A stretch of 64,000 nucleotides of DNA from Actinomadura chibensis NBRC 106107 (GTDB lineage: Bacteria; Actinomycetota; Actinomycetes; Streptosporangiales; Streptosporangiaceae), in assembly GCF_001552135.1 (NCBI RefSeq), contig NZ_BCQP01000036.1, positions 62,001-126,000 of the forward strand, read 5' to 3'. A model generated the notes under the pieces. That model was not told where the DNA came from and searched no databases. It worked only from the letters and a program-made list of their open reading frames with translations. Shown here piece by piece: positions 17,164 through 25,960 of the stretch (its first letter is position 1; each line of letters opens with the position of its first letter). Made by a program: the position numbers and the translations under genes.

Positions 17164-17184
17164 AACCTACTGAGTAGCATGTTT
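17164..17184 (+). promoter_or_regulatory. TetR-type operator box C, upstream of the ABC transporter operon
   Basis: AAC, CTAC-TGA-GTAG, CATGTTT: same layout as box A with a different 3-base spacer and one change in the right flank. It lies in the 279-base gap between the thioesterase and the binding protein, leaving a leader of about 160 bases. I saw no riboswitch-like fold or second gene in that leader. Confidence 0.65.
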
Positions 17185-17345
17185 TTTCGACAGGGTGACG
17201 CACACCACGCCGCCGAAGTGCAGAGTCGCGCCGAGGTCAGGGCCCGCGTCCCCGTCCGGACCAGCCGCCCGAGCGGAACGTCCCCACCCCCACCCCCATC
17301 GCACGTCCCGGGCGGACACCGCTCGACGAGCCGAAGAGAGAAGAC

Positions 17346-18482
17346 ATGCAGACAAGGCTCAGTACCCCTGTCGCGGCGCTCGCCGCCGGCGCGCTCTGCC
17401 TGGCGCTGGCCGCCTGCGGCGGCGACGGCGGCGCCGAGGCGGACGGCGGCGGCACCTCCGCCGCCGCGAAGGCGGTGATCGCCGACGCCGAGGCGGCGTT
17501 CGCGAAGTACACCCGGCCGCAGCCCGCGGCCCCGGTCCCGGCGCTGCCCGCGCCCGCGCCGCGCGGCAAGCGGCTCGCGGTCGTCACGTGCGCGCTGCCG
17601 GTCTGCGTCACCCTGTCGGACGGCGCCGAGGAGGCCGCCCGCAAGCTGGGCTGGACGGTCACGACCCTCCAGTCCAACAGCACGCCGCAGGGCTTCGTCT
17701 CGGTGATGGACCAGGTGGCCGCGAACCCGCCGGACGCCCTCGCCTACATCCCGGCCGTGCCGGACTCCTCGATCCGCCCGCAGCTCGCGAAGCTCCAGGC
17801 GGCCGGGACGAAGATCACCGAGATCTCGCCGCAGACCGCCGCGCTGACGCCGAACGGCCCGGTCCAAGCCGTCGTGTTCGGGCAGAACGACGCCGCGCTG
17901 ACCGGGACGCTGATGGGCCAGGCGGTGGTGGCGGACGCCGACGGCCCCGTGAAGTCGGTGTTCGTCTGGGACCCGTCCTTCACCGGCTCCTGGGGCCCGA
18001 TCAAGGACGCCTACCAGAAGGTGCTGAAGGGCGCCGGGCGCCCGGCGGGCGTCCTTGAGGTCTCGAACGCCAACATCGGCAAGACCGTCCCGAGCCAGAT
18101 CGTCAGCTACCTCCAGGCCCACCCCGGCACCAGGTACGTCGCGCTCGCGGTCGTCGACTACAACGCCGGGCTCGACGCCGCGCTGCGCGCGGCCGGGCTG
18201 GCCGGCAAGGTCAAGATCCTCAGCCGGGCCGCCGACGCGGCGTCCCTCAAGGCGATCCAGGCCGGGACGCAGTGGGCCTCCATCGGGCTGGAGCTCGGCG
18301 CCGCCGGCTACCGCGCCATCGACCAGCTCATCCGGCTGATGACGGGCGTGCCGCTCGGCGACCGGGCCGACGCCGCCGGATGGCAGCAGATCTACGTCAA
18401 GGGCAACGTCACCCAGACCAGCGACAAGCCGGAGCCGCCGGACTACGCGCGGACCTACCTCACGGCCTGGCGGGCGGGATGA
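17346..18482 (+). CDS. sugar-type ABC transporter substrate-binding lipoprotein (RbsB-like)
   Basis: 378 residues. Lipoprotein signal peptide with lipobox LAAC and Cys24, so membrane-anchored outside the cell. The mature part has the two-lobe periplasmic-binding fold of the ribose/galactose cluster: KRLAVVTCALPVCVTLSDGAEEAARKLGWTV, paired later with VAANPPDALAYIPAVPDSS. A GAAGAGAGAAG ribosome site precedes the ATG. First gene of a three-gene importer, overlapping the ATPase by ATGA. Because the operon carries the regulon operator, the ligand may be the pathway substrate rather than a sugar. Confidence 0.85.
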   Translation: MQTRLSTPVAALAAGALCLALAACGGDGGAEADGGGTSAAAKAVIADAEAAFAKYTRPQPAAPVPALPAPAPRGKRLAVVTCALPVCVTLSDGAEEAARKLGWTVTTLQSNSTPQGFVSVMDQVAANPPDALAYIPAVPDSSIRPQLAKLQAAGTKITEISPQTAALTPNGPVQAVVFGQNDAALTGTLMGQAVVADADGPVKSVFVWDPSFTGSWGPIKDAYQKVLKGAGRPAGVLEVSNANIGKTVPSQIVSYLQAHPGTRYVALAVVDYNAGLDAALRAAGLAGKVKILSRAADAASLKAIQAGTQWASIGLELGAAGYRAIDQLIRLMTGVPLGDRADAAGWQQIYVKGNVTQTSDKPEPPDYARTYLTAWRAG

Positions 18483-20020
18483 GCGCGGGCGGCTCCGGGG
18501 CGGCGCGCGTCGTCCTGAGCCTCGGCTCGCTGTCCAAGACGTTCCCGGCCCAGAAGGCGCTCGACGACGTCGACCTGGAGCTGCGGGCGGGCGAGGTGCA
18601 CTGCCTGCTCGGCCAGAACGGCTCGGGCAAGTCGACGCTGATCAAGATCCTCGCGGGCTACCACGCGCCGGACCCCGGCGCGACGGCCGTCCTGAACGGC
18701 GCTCCGCTGGCGCTCGGCAGGGCCGCCGCGCGGGAGCGGTCGGTGGCCTTCATCCACCAGGACCTCGGGCTCGTCGCCGAGCTGGACGCCGTGGACAACC
18801 TGGCGCTCGGCAACCGGTACGCCGGGCGGTGGTGGCTGTCCGGCCGCCGCGAGCGCCGCGCGGCGGCCCGGCTGCTGGCGGAATTCGAGGTGGACCTCGA
18901 CCCCGGCCGCCCGCTGGCCGCGGCCACGCCGGGGCAGCGGACGATGGTCGCCATCGTGCGGGCGGTCGCGGCGACCGGCGGGGCGCCCGCCCTGCTCGTC
19001 CTGGACGAGCCCACCGCGGCCCTGCCGCAGCACCAGGTGGAGCAGCTGTTCGACCTGCTGCGCAGGCTCCGCGACCGCGGCGCCGCGATCCTCTACGTGA
19101 CGCACCGCCTCCGCGAGGTGTTCCAGGTCGGCGACCGGGTCACCGTCCTGCGGGACGGGCGCCGCGTCACCACCCGGCCGGTCGGCTCCGTCGGCGGCGC
19201 GGACGAGCTCGTCCGGCTGATCATCGGCCGGGAGCCGGCGGAGTTCGCGCCGCCGCTCCCCGCGCCGGACTCGGAGGTGCTGCTCAGCGCGTCCGGGGTG
19301 GCCGGCGAGCAGGTGGCCGACTTCTCGCTGGACGTCAGGGCCGGTGAGATCGTCGGCGTCACCGGGCTGATCGGCTCCGGGTACGACCAGGCGCTCGGGC
19401 TGGCGTTCGGCGCCCGCCGCCGCGCCGCCGGCGAGGTGCGGATCGGCGGCCGCGCCGTCCCGGCGGACCGGCCCGACCGGGCGATCGCCGCCGGGCTGGC
19501 CTACGCCTCGGCCGACCGGAAGCGGCTCTCCACCATCCCCGCGTGGACCGCGCGGGAGAACGTCACCCTGCCGCGGCTGCCGACCGCCGGGCCCGCGCGC
19601 TGGCTCGGCGACCGGCTCGAACGGCGCGAGGTCCGGCCGTGGATCGAGCGCCTGGACGTGGTGCCCGCCGATCCCGACCGTCCGCTGGCGCTGCTCAGCG
19701 GCGGCAACCAGCAGAAGCTGGTGCTGGCGCGCTGGCTCCGCCTCGACGCCCGGGTGCTGCTCCTGGACGAGCCCACCAGCGGCGTCGACGCGGGCGCGAA
19801 GGCGTCCATCTACGACGTGCTGGCCGGCGTCGCCGCGCGGGGACGCGCGGTGGTGCTGTCGTCCTCCGACGCCGAGGAGCTGTGCGCCGTGTGCGACCGG
19901 GTGCTCGTCATGCGGCACGGCGCGGTGCGCGCCGAGCTGGCGAAGGGCGAGCTGTCGGTCGCGCGCGTCGTGAGCGAGACGATCCGCGACTCCGCCGACG
20001 ACACCGAGGAGCACTCATGA
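18479..20020 (+). CDS. sugar-type ABC transporter ATP-binding protein (RbsA/MglA-like, two NBDs)
   Basis: 513 residues with two fused nucleotide-binding domains, as in RbsA. Domain 1: Walker A GQNGSGKST at about 43-51, Walker B LLVLDEPTAALP, and a degenerate signature ATPGQRTMVAI. Domain 2: an atypical Walker A region GLIGSGYDQ and a good signature LSGGNQQKLVLARWL with Walker B LLLDEPTSGVD. Weak catalytic features in one half are usual for this family. It energises uptake with the permease that follows (ATGA overlap). Confidence 0.88.
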   Translation: MSAGGSGAARVVLSLGSLSKTFPAQKALDDVDLELRAGEVHCLLGQNGSGKSTLIKILAGYHAPDPGATAVLNGAPLALGRAAARERSVAFIHQDLGLVAELDAVDNLALGNRYAGRWWLSGRRERRAAARLLAEFEVDLDPGRPLAAATPGQRTMVAIVRAVAATGGAPALLVLDEPTAALPQHQVEQLFDLLRRLRDRGAAILYVTHRLREVFQVGDRVTVLRDGRRVTTRPVGSVGGADELVRLIIGREPAEFAPPLPAPDSEVLLSASGVAGEQVADFSLDVRAGEIVGVTGLIGSGYDQALGLAFGARRRAAGEVRIGGRAVPADRPDRAIAAGLAYASADRKRLSTIPAWTARENVTLPRLPTAGPARWLGDRLERREVRPWIERLDVVPADPDRPLALLSGGNQQKLVLARWLRLDARVLLLDEPTSGVDAGAKASIYDVLAGVAARGRAVVLSSSDAEELCAVCDRVLVMRHGAVRAELAKGELSVARVVSETIRDSADDTEEHS

Positions 20021-21126
20021 CCGTCCCATCCCAGACCGTCGCCACCGAGCCCGGACCGGCGCCGGACGGCGGCGCCGGTGCGCCGCGCGGGATCCGCCTC
20101 CTCCGGCGGGCCGCCGCGCGGATGCGGGCGGCCCGGTACAGCGGGCTGCTGCTGTGCGCGGCGCTGGCCGTCTTCTTCACCCTCCAGTCGCCGGAGACGT
20201 TCCCGACCCGCGCGACGTTCACCGGCATCGCGGGCGACCAGTCGGTCACGCTGATCCTCGCGCTGGGCCTGCTGGTGACCCTGGCGGTCGGCCAGTTCGA
20301 CCTGTCGGCGGCGCAGAACCTCGGCATGAGCGCCATGGTCTGCGGCGTCCTGATGGTCCACCACCAGGTGAGCCCCGCCGTCGCCGTGCTGGTGACGCTG
20401 CTGATCGGGCTCCTCGTCGGCCTGGTCAACGCGGTCTTCGTGGCGGTGGTCGGCATCGACAGCCTGATCGCCACGCTCGGCATGAGCTCGGTGCTGCTCG
20501 CGGTCACCGGGCAGGTGTCGGACTACCAGTTCGTCGGCCCGGTGCCCGCCGGGTTCCAGGACGTCGCGAACCACGAGGTCCTCGGGGTTCCGAGCGTCGC
20601 GCTGTACGCGGTCGTGCTGAGCGTCGCCGCGTGGTACGTCCTGGAGCACACGCCCGTCGGGCGCCGCGCGTTCGCGGTCGGGGCGAACCCGGACGCGTCC
20701 CGGCTGGCGGGCGTCCGGACCGCCCGGTACGTCGCGGGCTCGTTCGTGGTGACCTCGCTGTTCGCCGCGACCGCCGGGGTGCTCGTCACCGCGAAGATCG
20801 GCAACGTGGCGCCCACGCTCGGCCCGGCCTACCTGCTGCCGAGCTTCGCCGCGTGCTTCCTCGGCACCACCCAGCTCAAGCCGGGACGGTTCAACGTCGG
20901 CGGCACCGTCATCGCGCTGCTGCTGCTCGCCGTCGGCGTCAAGGGCCTCCAGCTCAACGGCAGCCAGCTCTGGGTGACGGACCTGTTCAACGGCGTCGCG
21001 CTGCTCGCCGCGGTGAGCGCCGCGCTGCTCAGCGGCAGGATCCGGCCGAAGCTCGGGCAGCGGCAGCGGCAGCGGCAGCGGCAGCGGCGGCGGGCGGCCC
21101 GGGCCGGGCGGGCGACGGCGCGCTGA
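20017..21126 (+). CDS. sugar-type ABC transporter permease (RbsC-like)
   Basis: 369 residues, many hydrophobic segments starting at about 44 (LLLCAALAVFFTL, LILALGLLVTLAVG, AVLVTLLIGLLVGLVNAVFVAV), with the family signature FDLSAAQNLGMSAM and the EAA-like GANPDASRLAGVRTARY loop. It forms the membrane channel for the ATPase and binding protein. The C-terminal tail is odd: five Gln-Arg dipeptides in a row encoded by CGGCAG repeats, then a run of Arg/Ala. Ends the operon, 22 bases from the converging acyl-CoA dehydrogenase gene. Confidence 0.88.
   Translation: MTVPSQTVATEPGPAPDGGAGAPRGIRLLRRAAARMRAARYSGLLLCAALAVFFTLQSPETFPTRATFTGIAGDQSVTLILALGLLVTLAVGQFDLSAAQNLGMSAMVCGVLMVHHQVSPAVAVLVTLLIGLLVGLVNAVFVAVVGIDSLIATLGMSSVLLAVTGQVSDYQFVGPVPAGFQDVANHEVLGVPSVALYAVVLSVAAWYVLEHTPVGRRAFAVGANPDASRLAGVRTARYVAGSFVVTSLFAATAGVLVTAKIGNVAPTLGPAYLLPSFAACFLGTTQLKPGRFNVGGTVIALLLLAVGVKGLQLNGSQLWVTDLFNGVALLAAVSAALLSGRIRPKLGQRQRQRQRQRRRAARAGRATAR
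21061..21087 (+). repeat. CGGCAG hexanucleotide tandem repeat inside the permease gene
   Basis: Four perfect CGGCAG units plus CGG, preceded by a near copy (GGGCAG at 21055-21060). It encodes the Gln-Arg repeat at the permease C-terminus. A simple repeat of six keeps the frame when copy number changes. Confidence 0.85.
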
Positions 21127-21148
21127 CCGGCCGCCCGGCCCGGACCGG

Positions 21149-22225
21149 TCATCCGCCGGTCCGGGCCGGGCCGGTGAGCAGCGGCCACAGCCCGCCCGCG
21201 CCCGCCGCCGCGACCCGCCGCCCGATCGCCTCGGACCACGCGTCCTCGTTGCCGGACTCGTCCCGCCAGGCCCACATCCGGGTCGTGCTGTGCCGCAGCG
21301 CGTGCTCCTCGGTGAACCCGATCGCGCCGTGCACCTGGTGCGCCAGCGAGGCGACCACGCCGGCCGCCTCCCCGGCGACGACCTTGGCCGCCGCGACCGC
21401 GAGCCCGGTGTCGCCGCCCGTGTCGCCGCCTGTGTCAAAGGCGAGCGCCGCCGCCTCGACGGCCGTCTTCGCGAGCAGCACCTCGCCTGCCATCGCGGCC
21501 AGATGCTGCTGGACGGCCTGGAACCGCGCGATCGGCCTGCCGAACTGCTCGCGCTCGCCCGCGTAGGCGACGGCCAGCGCCAGCGCCCGGCGGGCGGCGC
21601 CGGCGATCAGCGCCGCGCGGCCGAGCGCCGCCCGCGCGTGGAACGCCTCCGCCGTGACCGCCGCGCCCGCGGCGTGGACCCGGGACGCCGGGACGGCGGC
21701 GTCGACGCGCAGGTCGTCGCGCGGCTCGCCCGCCAGGTTCGTCCCGTGGACCGGGCGGACGTCGGCGCGGTCCAGCACGATCACGCGGGTCCCGTCGAGG
21801 ACGGCGATCCGGTGGGCGTGCCGCGCCCAGGGCACGCGGGCGAGCGTCCCCTGGACGGTGAGCCCGCCGCCCTCCGGGCGCGTCCGCAGCCCCGGCCCCG
21901 CGACCGCCGCCGCCAGCGGACCGGACGGCACCGTGCCGCCGCCGCCCGCGATGAGCCACCCCGCGAGCAGCGCGGTCTCCGCGAGCGGGACGCCCGCCGA
22001 GTACTCGCCCAGCACCTCCAGCACGGCCACGGCGTGGGCGACGTCGCCGCCCGAGCCGCCGCGCGCCTCCGGCACCGCCACGGCGGTGACGCCGATCTGC
22101 TCCAGGGCCGTCCACAGCCCGGCGTTCCAGCCGCCGTCCGCACAGGCCGCCACGGCGCCGGCGTCGCTCAGCTCCGAGCACGCCTCCCGCACGGTGGCGA
22201 CAAGCGCCGCGGTCATCTCGTTCAT
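21149..22225 (-). CDS. acyl-CoA dehydrogenase, short partner subunit
   Basis: 358 residues from the ATG at 22223-22225. The C-terminal helical domain is intact (YAGEREQFGRPIARFQAVQQHLAAM, HQVHGAIGFTEEHALRHSTTRMW), while the central sheet domain lacks a normal TEPxxGSD motif. Contains a small GGDTGGDTG repeat at about 292-302. It overlaps the next acyl-CoA dehydrogenase by ATGA, which repeats the arrangement at 13168/14195 and suggests a second heteromeric enzyme. Last gene of the minus operon starting at 24976. Confidence 0.8.
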   Translation of the reverse strand: MNEMTAALVATVREACSELSDAGAVAACADGGWNAGLWTALEQIGVTAVAVPEARGGSGGDVAHAVAVLEVLGEYSAGVPLAETALLAGWLIAGGGGTVPSGPLAAAVAGPGLRTRPEGGGLTVQGTLARVPWARHAHRIAVLDGTRVIVLDRADVRPVHGTNLAGEPRDDLRVDAAVPASRVHAAGAAVTAEAFHARAALGRAALIAGAARRALALAVAYAGEREQFGRPIARFQAVQQHLAAMAGEVLLAKTAVEAAALAFDTGGDTGGDTGLAVAAAKVVAGEAAGVVASLAHQVHGAIGFTEEHALRHSTTRMWAWRDESGNEDAWSEAIGRRVAAAGAGGLWPLLTGPARTGG

Positions 22226-23361
22226 CGAGCCCCCAACTCCTTGGCGATGACGCCGCGCAATATCTCGTTGGTGCCGCCGCGGAGGGTGAAGCCCGGGCCG
22301 TCCAGGATCGCCTCGGCCAGCAGCCGGGGCAGCGCCTGGTCGGAGCCGAGGTCGGGGACGGCCCGGGTCAGCGACCGGACGGTGTCGGTGACCACGCTCT
22401 CGAACCGGGTGCCGAGGTCCTTGACCGCCGCCGCCTGCACGGCGGGCGCGGCGCCCGCCGCCAGCCGTCCGGCGACCGCGAGGGACGCCTGCCGCAGCGC
22501 CCACATCCGCGCGACCACCGCGCCCACGCGCGACGCGTCGTGGTCCCTTAGCCGCTCCACGGCGAGGGAGAGCAGCGGGAACGTCGACAGGAAGCGCTCC
22601 GGGCCGCTGCGCTCCATCGCCAGTTCGCTGGTGACCTGGCGCCAGCCCGATCCGGGCTCGCCGAGCACCCGGGCGTCCGGGACGAACACGTCGTCCAGCA
22701 CCACCTCGTTGAAGTGGTGCTCCCCGGTGAGCAGCCGGATCGGCCGGACGTGCACGTCCGGATCGGGCAGCTCGACGATGAACTGGGACAGCCCGGCGTG
22801 CCGGTCGGCGGTCCGCGGCCCGGTCCGGACGAGGACGATCATGGCGTGCGCGCGGTGCGCGCCGCTCGTCCAGACCTTCGTCCCGGCGAGCCGCCAGCCG
22901 CCGTCGACCCGCGTGCCGCGGGCGCGCACGGACGCGAGGTCGGAGCCGGTGTCGGGCTCGCTCATCCCCGCCGCGAAGAAGCACTCGCCCCGGGCGATCC
23001 GGGGGAGGAAGGCGTGCTTCTGCTCCTCCGTCCCGAACCTGAGCAGGCTCGGCCCGGACTGCCGGTCGGCGATCCAGTGCGCGGCGACCGGCGCACCGGC
23101 CGCGAGCAGCTCCTCGGTGACGACGAACCGGGCCAGCGCGCCCGCGGCCGTCCCGCCGTACCGCTCGGGGAAGGCCATGCCGAGCCAGCCGCGCTCGCCG
23201 AGCCGCGCGCTGAACCCGGCGTCCCAGCCGCCGAGCCACTGGTCGCAGCGCGACTCGATCCGTCCCGCGGACAGCTCGTCGCGCAGGAACGCGCGCACGT
23301 CCGCCCGCAGGCCGTCGAGCTCGGCCGGGAGCACGACGGGTTCGAGGTCCAGGAAATCCAT
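22222..23361 (-). CDS. acyl-CoA dehydrogenase, large partner subunit
   Basis: 379 residues from the ATG at 23359-23361. AGMSEPDTGSDLASVRA at about 131 and GTKVWTSGAHRAHAMI at about 156 are the FAD/acyl contacts. The C-terminus reads FTLRGGTNEILRGVIAKELGAR. It is a FadE-type enzyme of the class that works with a shorter paralogue; its stop overlaps the start of the short partner. It would introduce an alpha-beta double bond into a CoA ester feeding the crotonases upstream in this operon. Confidence 0.85.
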   Translation of the reverse strand: MDFLDLEPVVLPAELDGLRADVRAFLRDELSAGRIESRCDQWLGGWDAGFSARLGERGWLGMAFPERYGGTAAGALARFVVTEELLAAGAPVAAHWIADRQSGPSLLRFGTEEQKHAFLPRIARGECFFAAGMSEPDTGSDLASVRARGTRVDGGWRLAGTKVWTSGAHRAHAMIVLVRTGPRTADRHAGLSQFIVELPDPDVHVRPIRLLTGEHHFNEVVLDDVFVPDARVLGEPGSGWRQVTSELAMERSGPERFLSTFPLLSLAVERLRDHDASRVGAVVARMWALRQASLAVAGRLAAGAAPAVQAAAVKDLGTRFESVVTDTVRSLTRAVPDLGSDQALPRLLAEAILDGPGFTLRGGTNEILRGVIAKELGAR

Positions 23362-23384
23362 GTGCCGCTCTCCTCGGCCGGTGA

Positions 23385-24176
23385 TCAGCGGAGCGCCCAC
23401 CGGCCGGTGTAGGCCGGGGGAGCCGTCTTGTCGAGGAAGGCGCGGAACGCGGCGGGCGCGTCCTCGGTGGCGAGGTTCACCGCCTGCGCGTTCGCCTCGT
23501 TGCCGATGGCCTCGCGCAGCGTCCCGTCCGCGCCCTGGTGGAGCAGGGCCTTGGTCTGGGCGAGCGCGACCGGCGGGAGCGCCGCGAGGCGCTGCGCCAG
23601 CTCGGTGACGAAGCCCGCCAGCTCGTCCGGCGGCTTGACCCAGGTCACGAGCCCGAGGTCGTGGGCCTCCGCGGCGCCGATCGGCTCGGCGAGCAGCGCC
23701 AGCCGCTTCGCCTGCTGGAGGCCGACGAGCCGGGGCAGGAACCAGGACCCGCCGAAGTCGAGCGACAGCCCGCGCCTGGCGAAGATCTGGGAGAACCGTG
23801 CGGACTCCGCCGCGACGACGAGGTCGCAGGCCAGCGCGAGGTTCCAGCCCGCGCCCGCGGCGACGCCCTCGACCTTGGCGATCACCGGCTTCGGCAGTTC
23901 GGCGAGGACGGCGGCGATCGCGCCGATCCGGCGCATCCGCGCGACCGGATGCTCCTCGCGGGGCCCGCCGCCGAGGTCGGCGCCCGCGCAGAAGTCGCCG
24001 CCCGCCCCGGTCACGACGACGGCCCGGACGGCGTCGTCGGCGGCGAGGTCGTCCAGCGCGCCGCGCAGCAGCCGCCAGCCGCGGTCGTCGAGGGCGTTCT
24101 TGCGGGACGGCCTGTTCAGCGTGAGCGTGGCCGTCGCGCCGTCCCGGGCGACGAACACCGATTCGGATGGGGTCAT
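23385..24176 (-). CDS. enoyl-CoA hydratase/isomerase, PaaG-like branch
   Basis: 263 residues. Oxyanion loops GAGGDFCAGADL (about 57) and GVAAGAGWNLALACDLVVAA (about 104). The hydratase glutamates are Asn (GAGWN) and Asp (LSLDFGGSWFLPRL), the pattern of PaaG-type isomerases that use one acidic residue. It is therefore more likely a double-bond or ring isomerase than a hydratase. Second gene of the minus operon, 17 bases downstream of another crotonase. Confidence 0.82.
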   Translation of the reverse strand: MTPSESVFVARDGATATLTLNRPSRKNALDDRGWRLLRGALDDLAADDAVRAVVVTGAGGDFCAGADLGGGPREEHPVARMRRIGAIAAVLAELPKPVIAKVEGVAAGAGWNLALACDLVVAAESARFSQIFARRGLSLDFGGSWFLPRLVGLQQAKRLALLAEPIGAAEAHDLGLVTWVKPPDELAGFVTELAQRLAALPPVALAQTKALLHQGADGTLREAIGNEANAQAVNLATEDAPAAFRAFLDKTAPPAYTGRWALR

Positions 24177-24193
24177 GTCGTGTTCTCCTCTGG

Positions 24194-24976
24194 TCAGCGT
24201 CCCTCGAACACGGGCGCGCGGCGCTCGCGGAACGCCGCCATCGCCTCCGCCGAGTCATGGGTGGCGTGCACGACGGCCATGTGCGAGGAGATCAGGTCGA
24301 GCGCGGTCCGGACGTCGGCCCGCGCCGACTGGTGCGCCGCCCTCTTGATCATCCGCACGTTGACCGGCGGCTGCTCCGCGAGCCTGCGGGCGTACCGGCG
24401 CCACGCGTCCGGGAACTCCTCGTCGGGGTGGACGTGGTCGGCGATGCCGATGCGGCGGGCCTCGTCGGCGTCCACGAAGTCGCCGGTCCAGAGGAGTTCG
24501 AGCGCCTTCGCCATCCCGACCAGCCGCGGCAGGTAGTAGCAGCCGCCGTCGCCGGGCACGAGCCCGATCCGGATGTAGCCCTCCGACAGCCGCGCCGACC
24601 GCGCGAGCAGCCGGACGTCGCACATCAGCGCCATGTCCATCCCGGCGCCGACGGCGATCCCGTTCACGGCGGCGATCAGCGGCTTGTCCAGCTCCTCGAC
24701 CGCGTGCGCGACCCGGTGGATACGGTCGGTGAGCAGCGACTTGACGGCGAGGGGCCCGGTCGCCTCCGCGTCGAACGTGGCGAGGTCGATGCCGGAGCAG
24801 AACGCGTCCCCGGCGCCGGTGACGACGACGACCCGCACGTCCGGGTCCGTCCGCGCGGAGCGGAGCGCCTCGGCCCACCGGTCGATCATCCCGAGCGTGA
24901 ACGCGTTCTTCAGGCGCGGGCGGTTCAGCAGGATCGTGCCGATCCCGTCCCGCACCGTGTACTCCAGGTCTGCCAT
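24194..24976 (-). CDS. enoyl-CoA hydratase/isomerase family protein
   Basis: 260 residues from the ATG at 24974-24976, preceded on the minus strand by AGGAGG. Crotonase loops GAGDAFCSGIDLATF (about 55) and GIAVGAGMDMALMCDV (about 101), then SEGYIRIGLVPGDGGCYYLPRLVG, with Asp replacing the second hydratase Glu and the first position also changed. First gene of the minus operon controlled from box D. Chemistry probably isomerisation or hydrolysis of an enoyl-CoA; not assignable further. Confidence 0.82.
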   Translation of the reverse strand: MADLEYTVRDGIGTILLNRPRLKNAFTLGMIDRWAEALRSARTDPDVRVVVVTGAGDAFCSGIDLATFDAEATGPLAVKSLLTDRIHRVAHAVEELDKPLIAAVNGIAVGAGMDMALMCDVRLLARSARLSEGYIRIGLVPGDGGCYYLPRLVGMAKALELLWTGDFVDADEARRIGIADHVHPDEEFPDAWRRYARRLAEQPPVNVRMIKRAAHQSARADVRTALDLISSHMAVVHATHDSAEAMAAFRERRAPVFEGR

Positions 24977-25046
24977 CAGTCGGGCCTCCTCAGGCGCTGG
25001 GCCGCGGCGGCGGCCGGGCGGGCGGTTCGGCGGGGGCCCGCGTTGA

Positions 25047-25067
25047 ATACATACTACCACGTAGGTT
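25047..25067. promoter_or_regulatory. TetR-type operator box D between divergent operons
   Basis: Read on the minus strand it is box A with one flank change (AAC, CTAC-GTG-GTAG, TATGTAT). It lies in the 153-base gap between the crotonase starting at 24976 (minus) and the one starting at 25130 (plus). Each strand offers a TAnnnT hexamer: TAGTAT on the minus strand (25051-25056) and TAGGTT on the plus strand (25062-25067). One operator may therefore govern both directions. Confidence 0.7.
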
Positions 25068-25129
25068 ATTTTCGCCTGGACGATCCCGCCGCGCCGTGCG
25101 GCGGACGTCGCGCACGGAGGAGGTCGCGG

Positions 25130-25960
25130 ATGGACTACTCGGGGCTGGCGCCCGGCCTGCTGGTGGAGGCCGAGGGGCCGCTGCGGATCGTCACGATGAA
25201 CCGTCCGGACGAGCTCAACTCGTTCGACGACGCCCTGCACGTCGGCATGCGCCGGGTGTGGGACCTGCTGGTCGACGACGAGGACGCCCGCGCCGTCGTG
25301 CTCACCGGCGCGGGCCGGGTCTTCAGCGCGGGCGGGCACGTGCCGAACTTCGTCCGCAACCACCACGACCAGGCGGCGCGGCGGCGCGACATCCGGGAGG
25401 GCGAGCGGCTCGCCCGCGCGATGCTGGCGTGCGAGCTGCCGGTGGTCGCGGCGGTGAACGGCCCGGCGGTCGGGCTCGGCTGCAGCCTCGCCACCATGTC
25501 CGACTTCGTGGTCATGGCGGAGGGCGCCTTCATGAGCGACCCGCACGTCGCCATCGGGCTCGTCGCGGGCGACGGCGGCGCGGTCACCTGGCCGTGGCTG
25601 ACCAGCATGCTCACCGCCAAGGAGTTCCTGCTGCTCGGCGACCGGATCCCGGCCGCCGACGCCCTGCGGGCCGGGCTGTGCAACCGTGTGGTGCCCGCGG
25701 GCGAGGTGCTCCGGACCGCGAAGGAGTTCGCGCTCCGGTTCGCCGCGCTTCCGGCCCAGTCGGTGCGCGACACCAAGCGCGCCCTCAACATGCACCTGCT
25801 CGACTCGGCGAACAGCGTCCTGAACTTCGCCCTTGCCGCCGAGTTCGAGTCGTTCGGCACGGAGGACATCAAGACGCGCGTCGCGGAGTTCCTCGCCAAG
25901 GACAAGGGCAAGGGCAAGGACAAGGCAGGGGCCGCGAAGTCCGACGGGTCCGGAAGCTGA
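25130..25960 (+). CDS. enoyl-CoA hydratase/isomerase family protein
   Basis: 276 residues from the ATG at 25130 with a GGAGGAGG ribosome site. Crotonase loops GAGRVFSAGGHV (about 61) and GPAVGLGCSLATMSDF (about 110), then SDPHVAIGLVAGDGGAVTWPWL, again lacking both hydratase glutamates. The C-terminal tail is Lys/Gly-rich (KDKGKGKDK), unlike its neighbours. First gene of a three-gene plus operon under box D; its stop overlaps the nitroreductase start (TGATG). Confidence 0.82.
   Translation: MDYSGLAPGLLVEAEGPLRIVTMNRPDELNSFDDALHVGMRRVWDLLVDDEDARAVVLTGAGRVFSAGGHVPNFVRNHHDQAARRRDIREGERLARAMLACELPVVAAVNGPAVGLGCSLATMSDFVVMAEGAFMSDPHVAIGLVAGDGGAVTWPWLTSMLTAKEFLLLGDRIPAADALRAGLCNRVVPAGEVLRTAKEFALRFAALPAQSVRDTKRALNMHLLDSANSVLNFALAAEFESFGTEDIKTRVAEFLAKDKGKGKDKAGAAKSDGSGS

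Noticed and set aside
17185..17345. Riboswitch in the long leader of the sugar-type importer
   Set aside because: No recognisable conserved core or clear terminator hairpin; the leader looks like ordinary GC-rich sequence.
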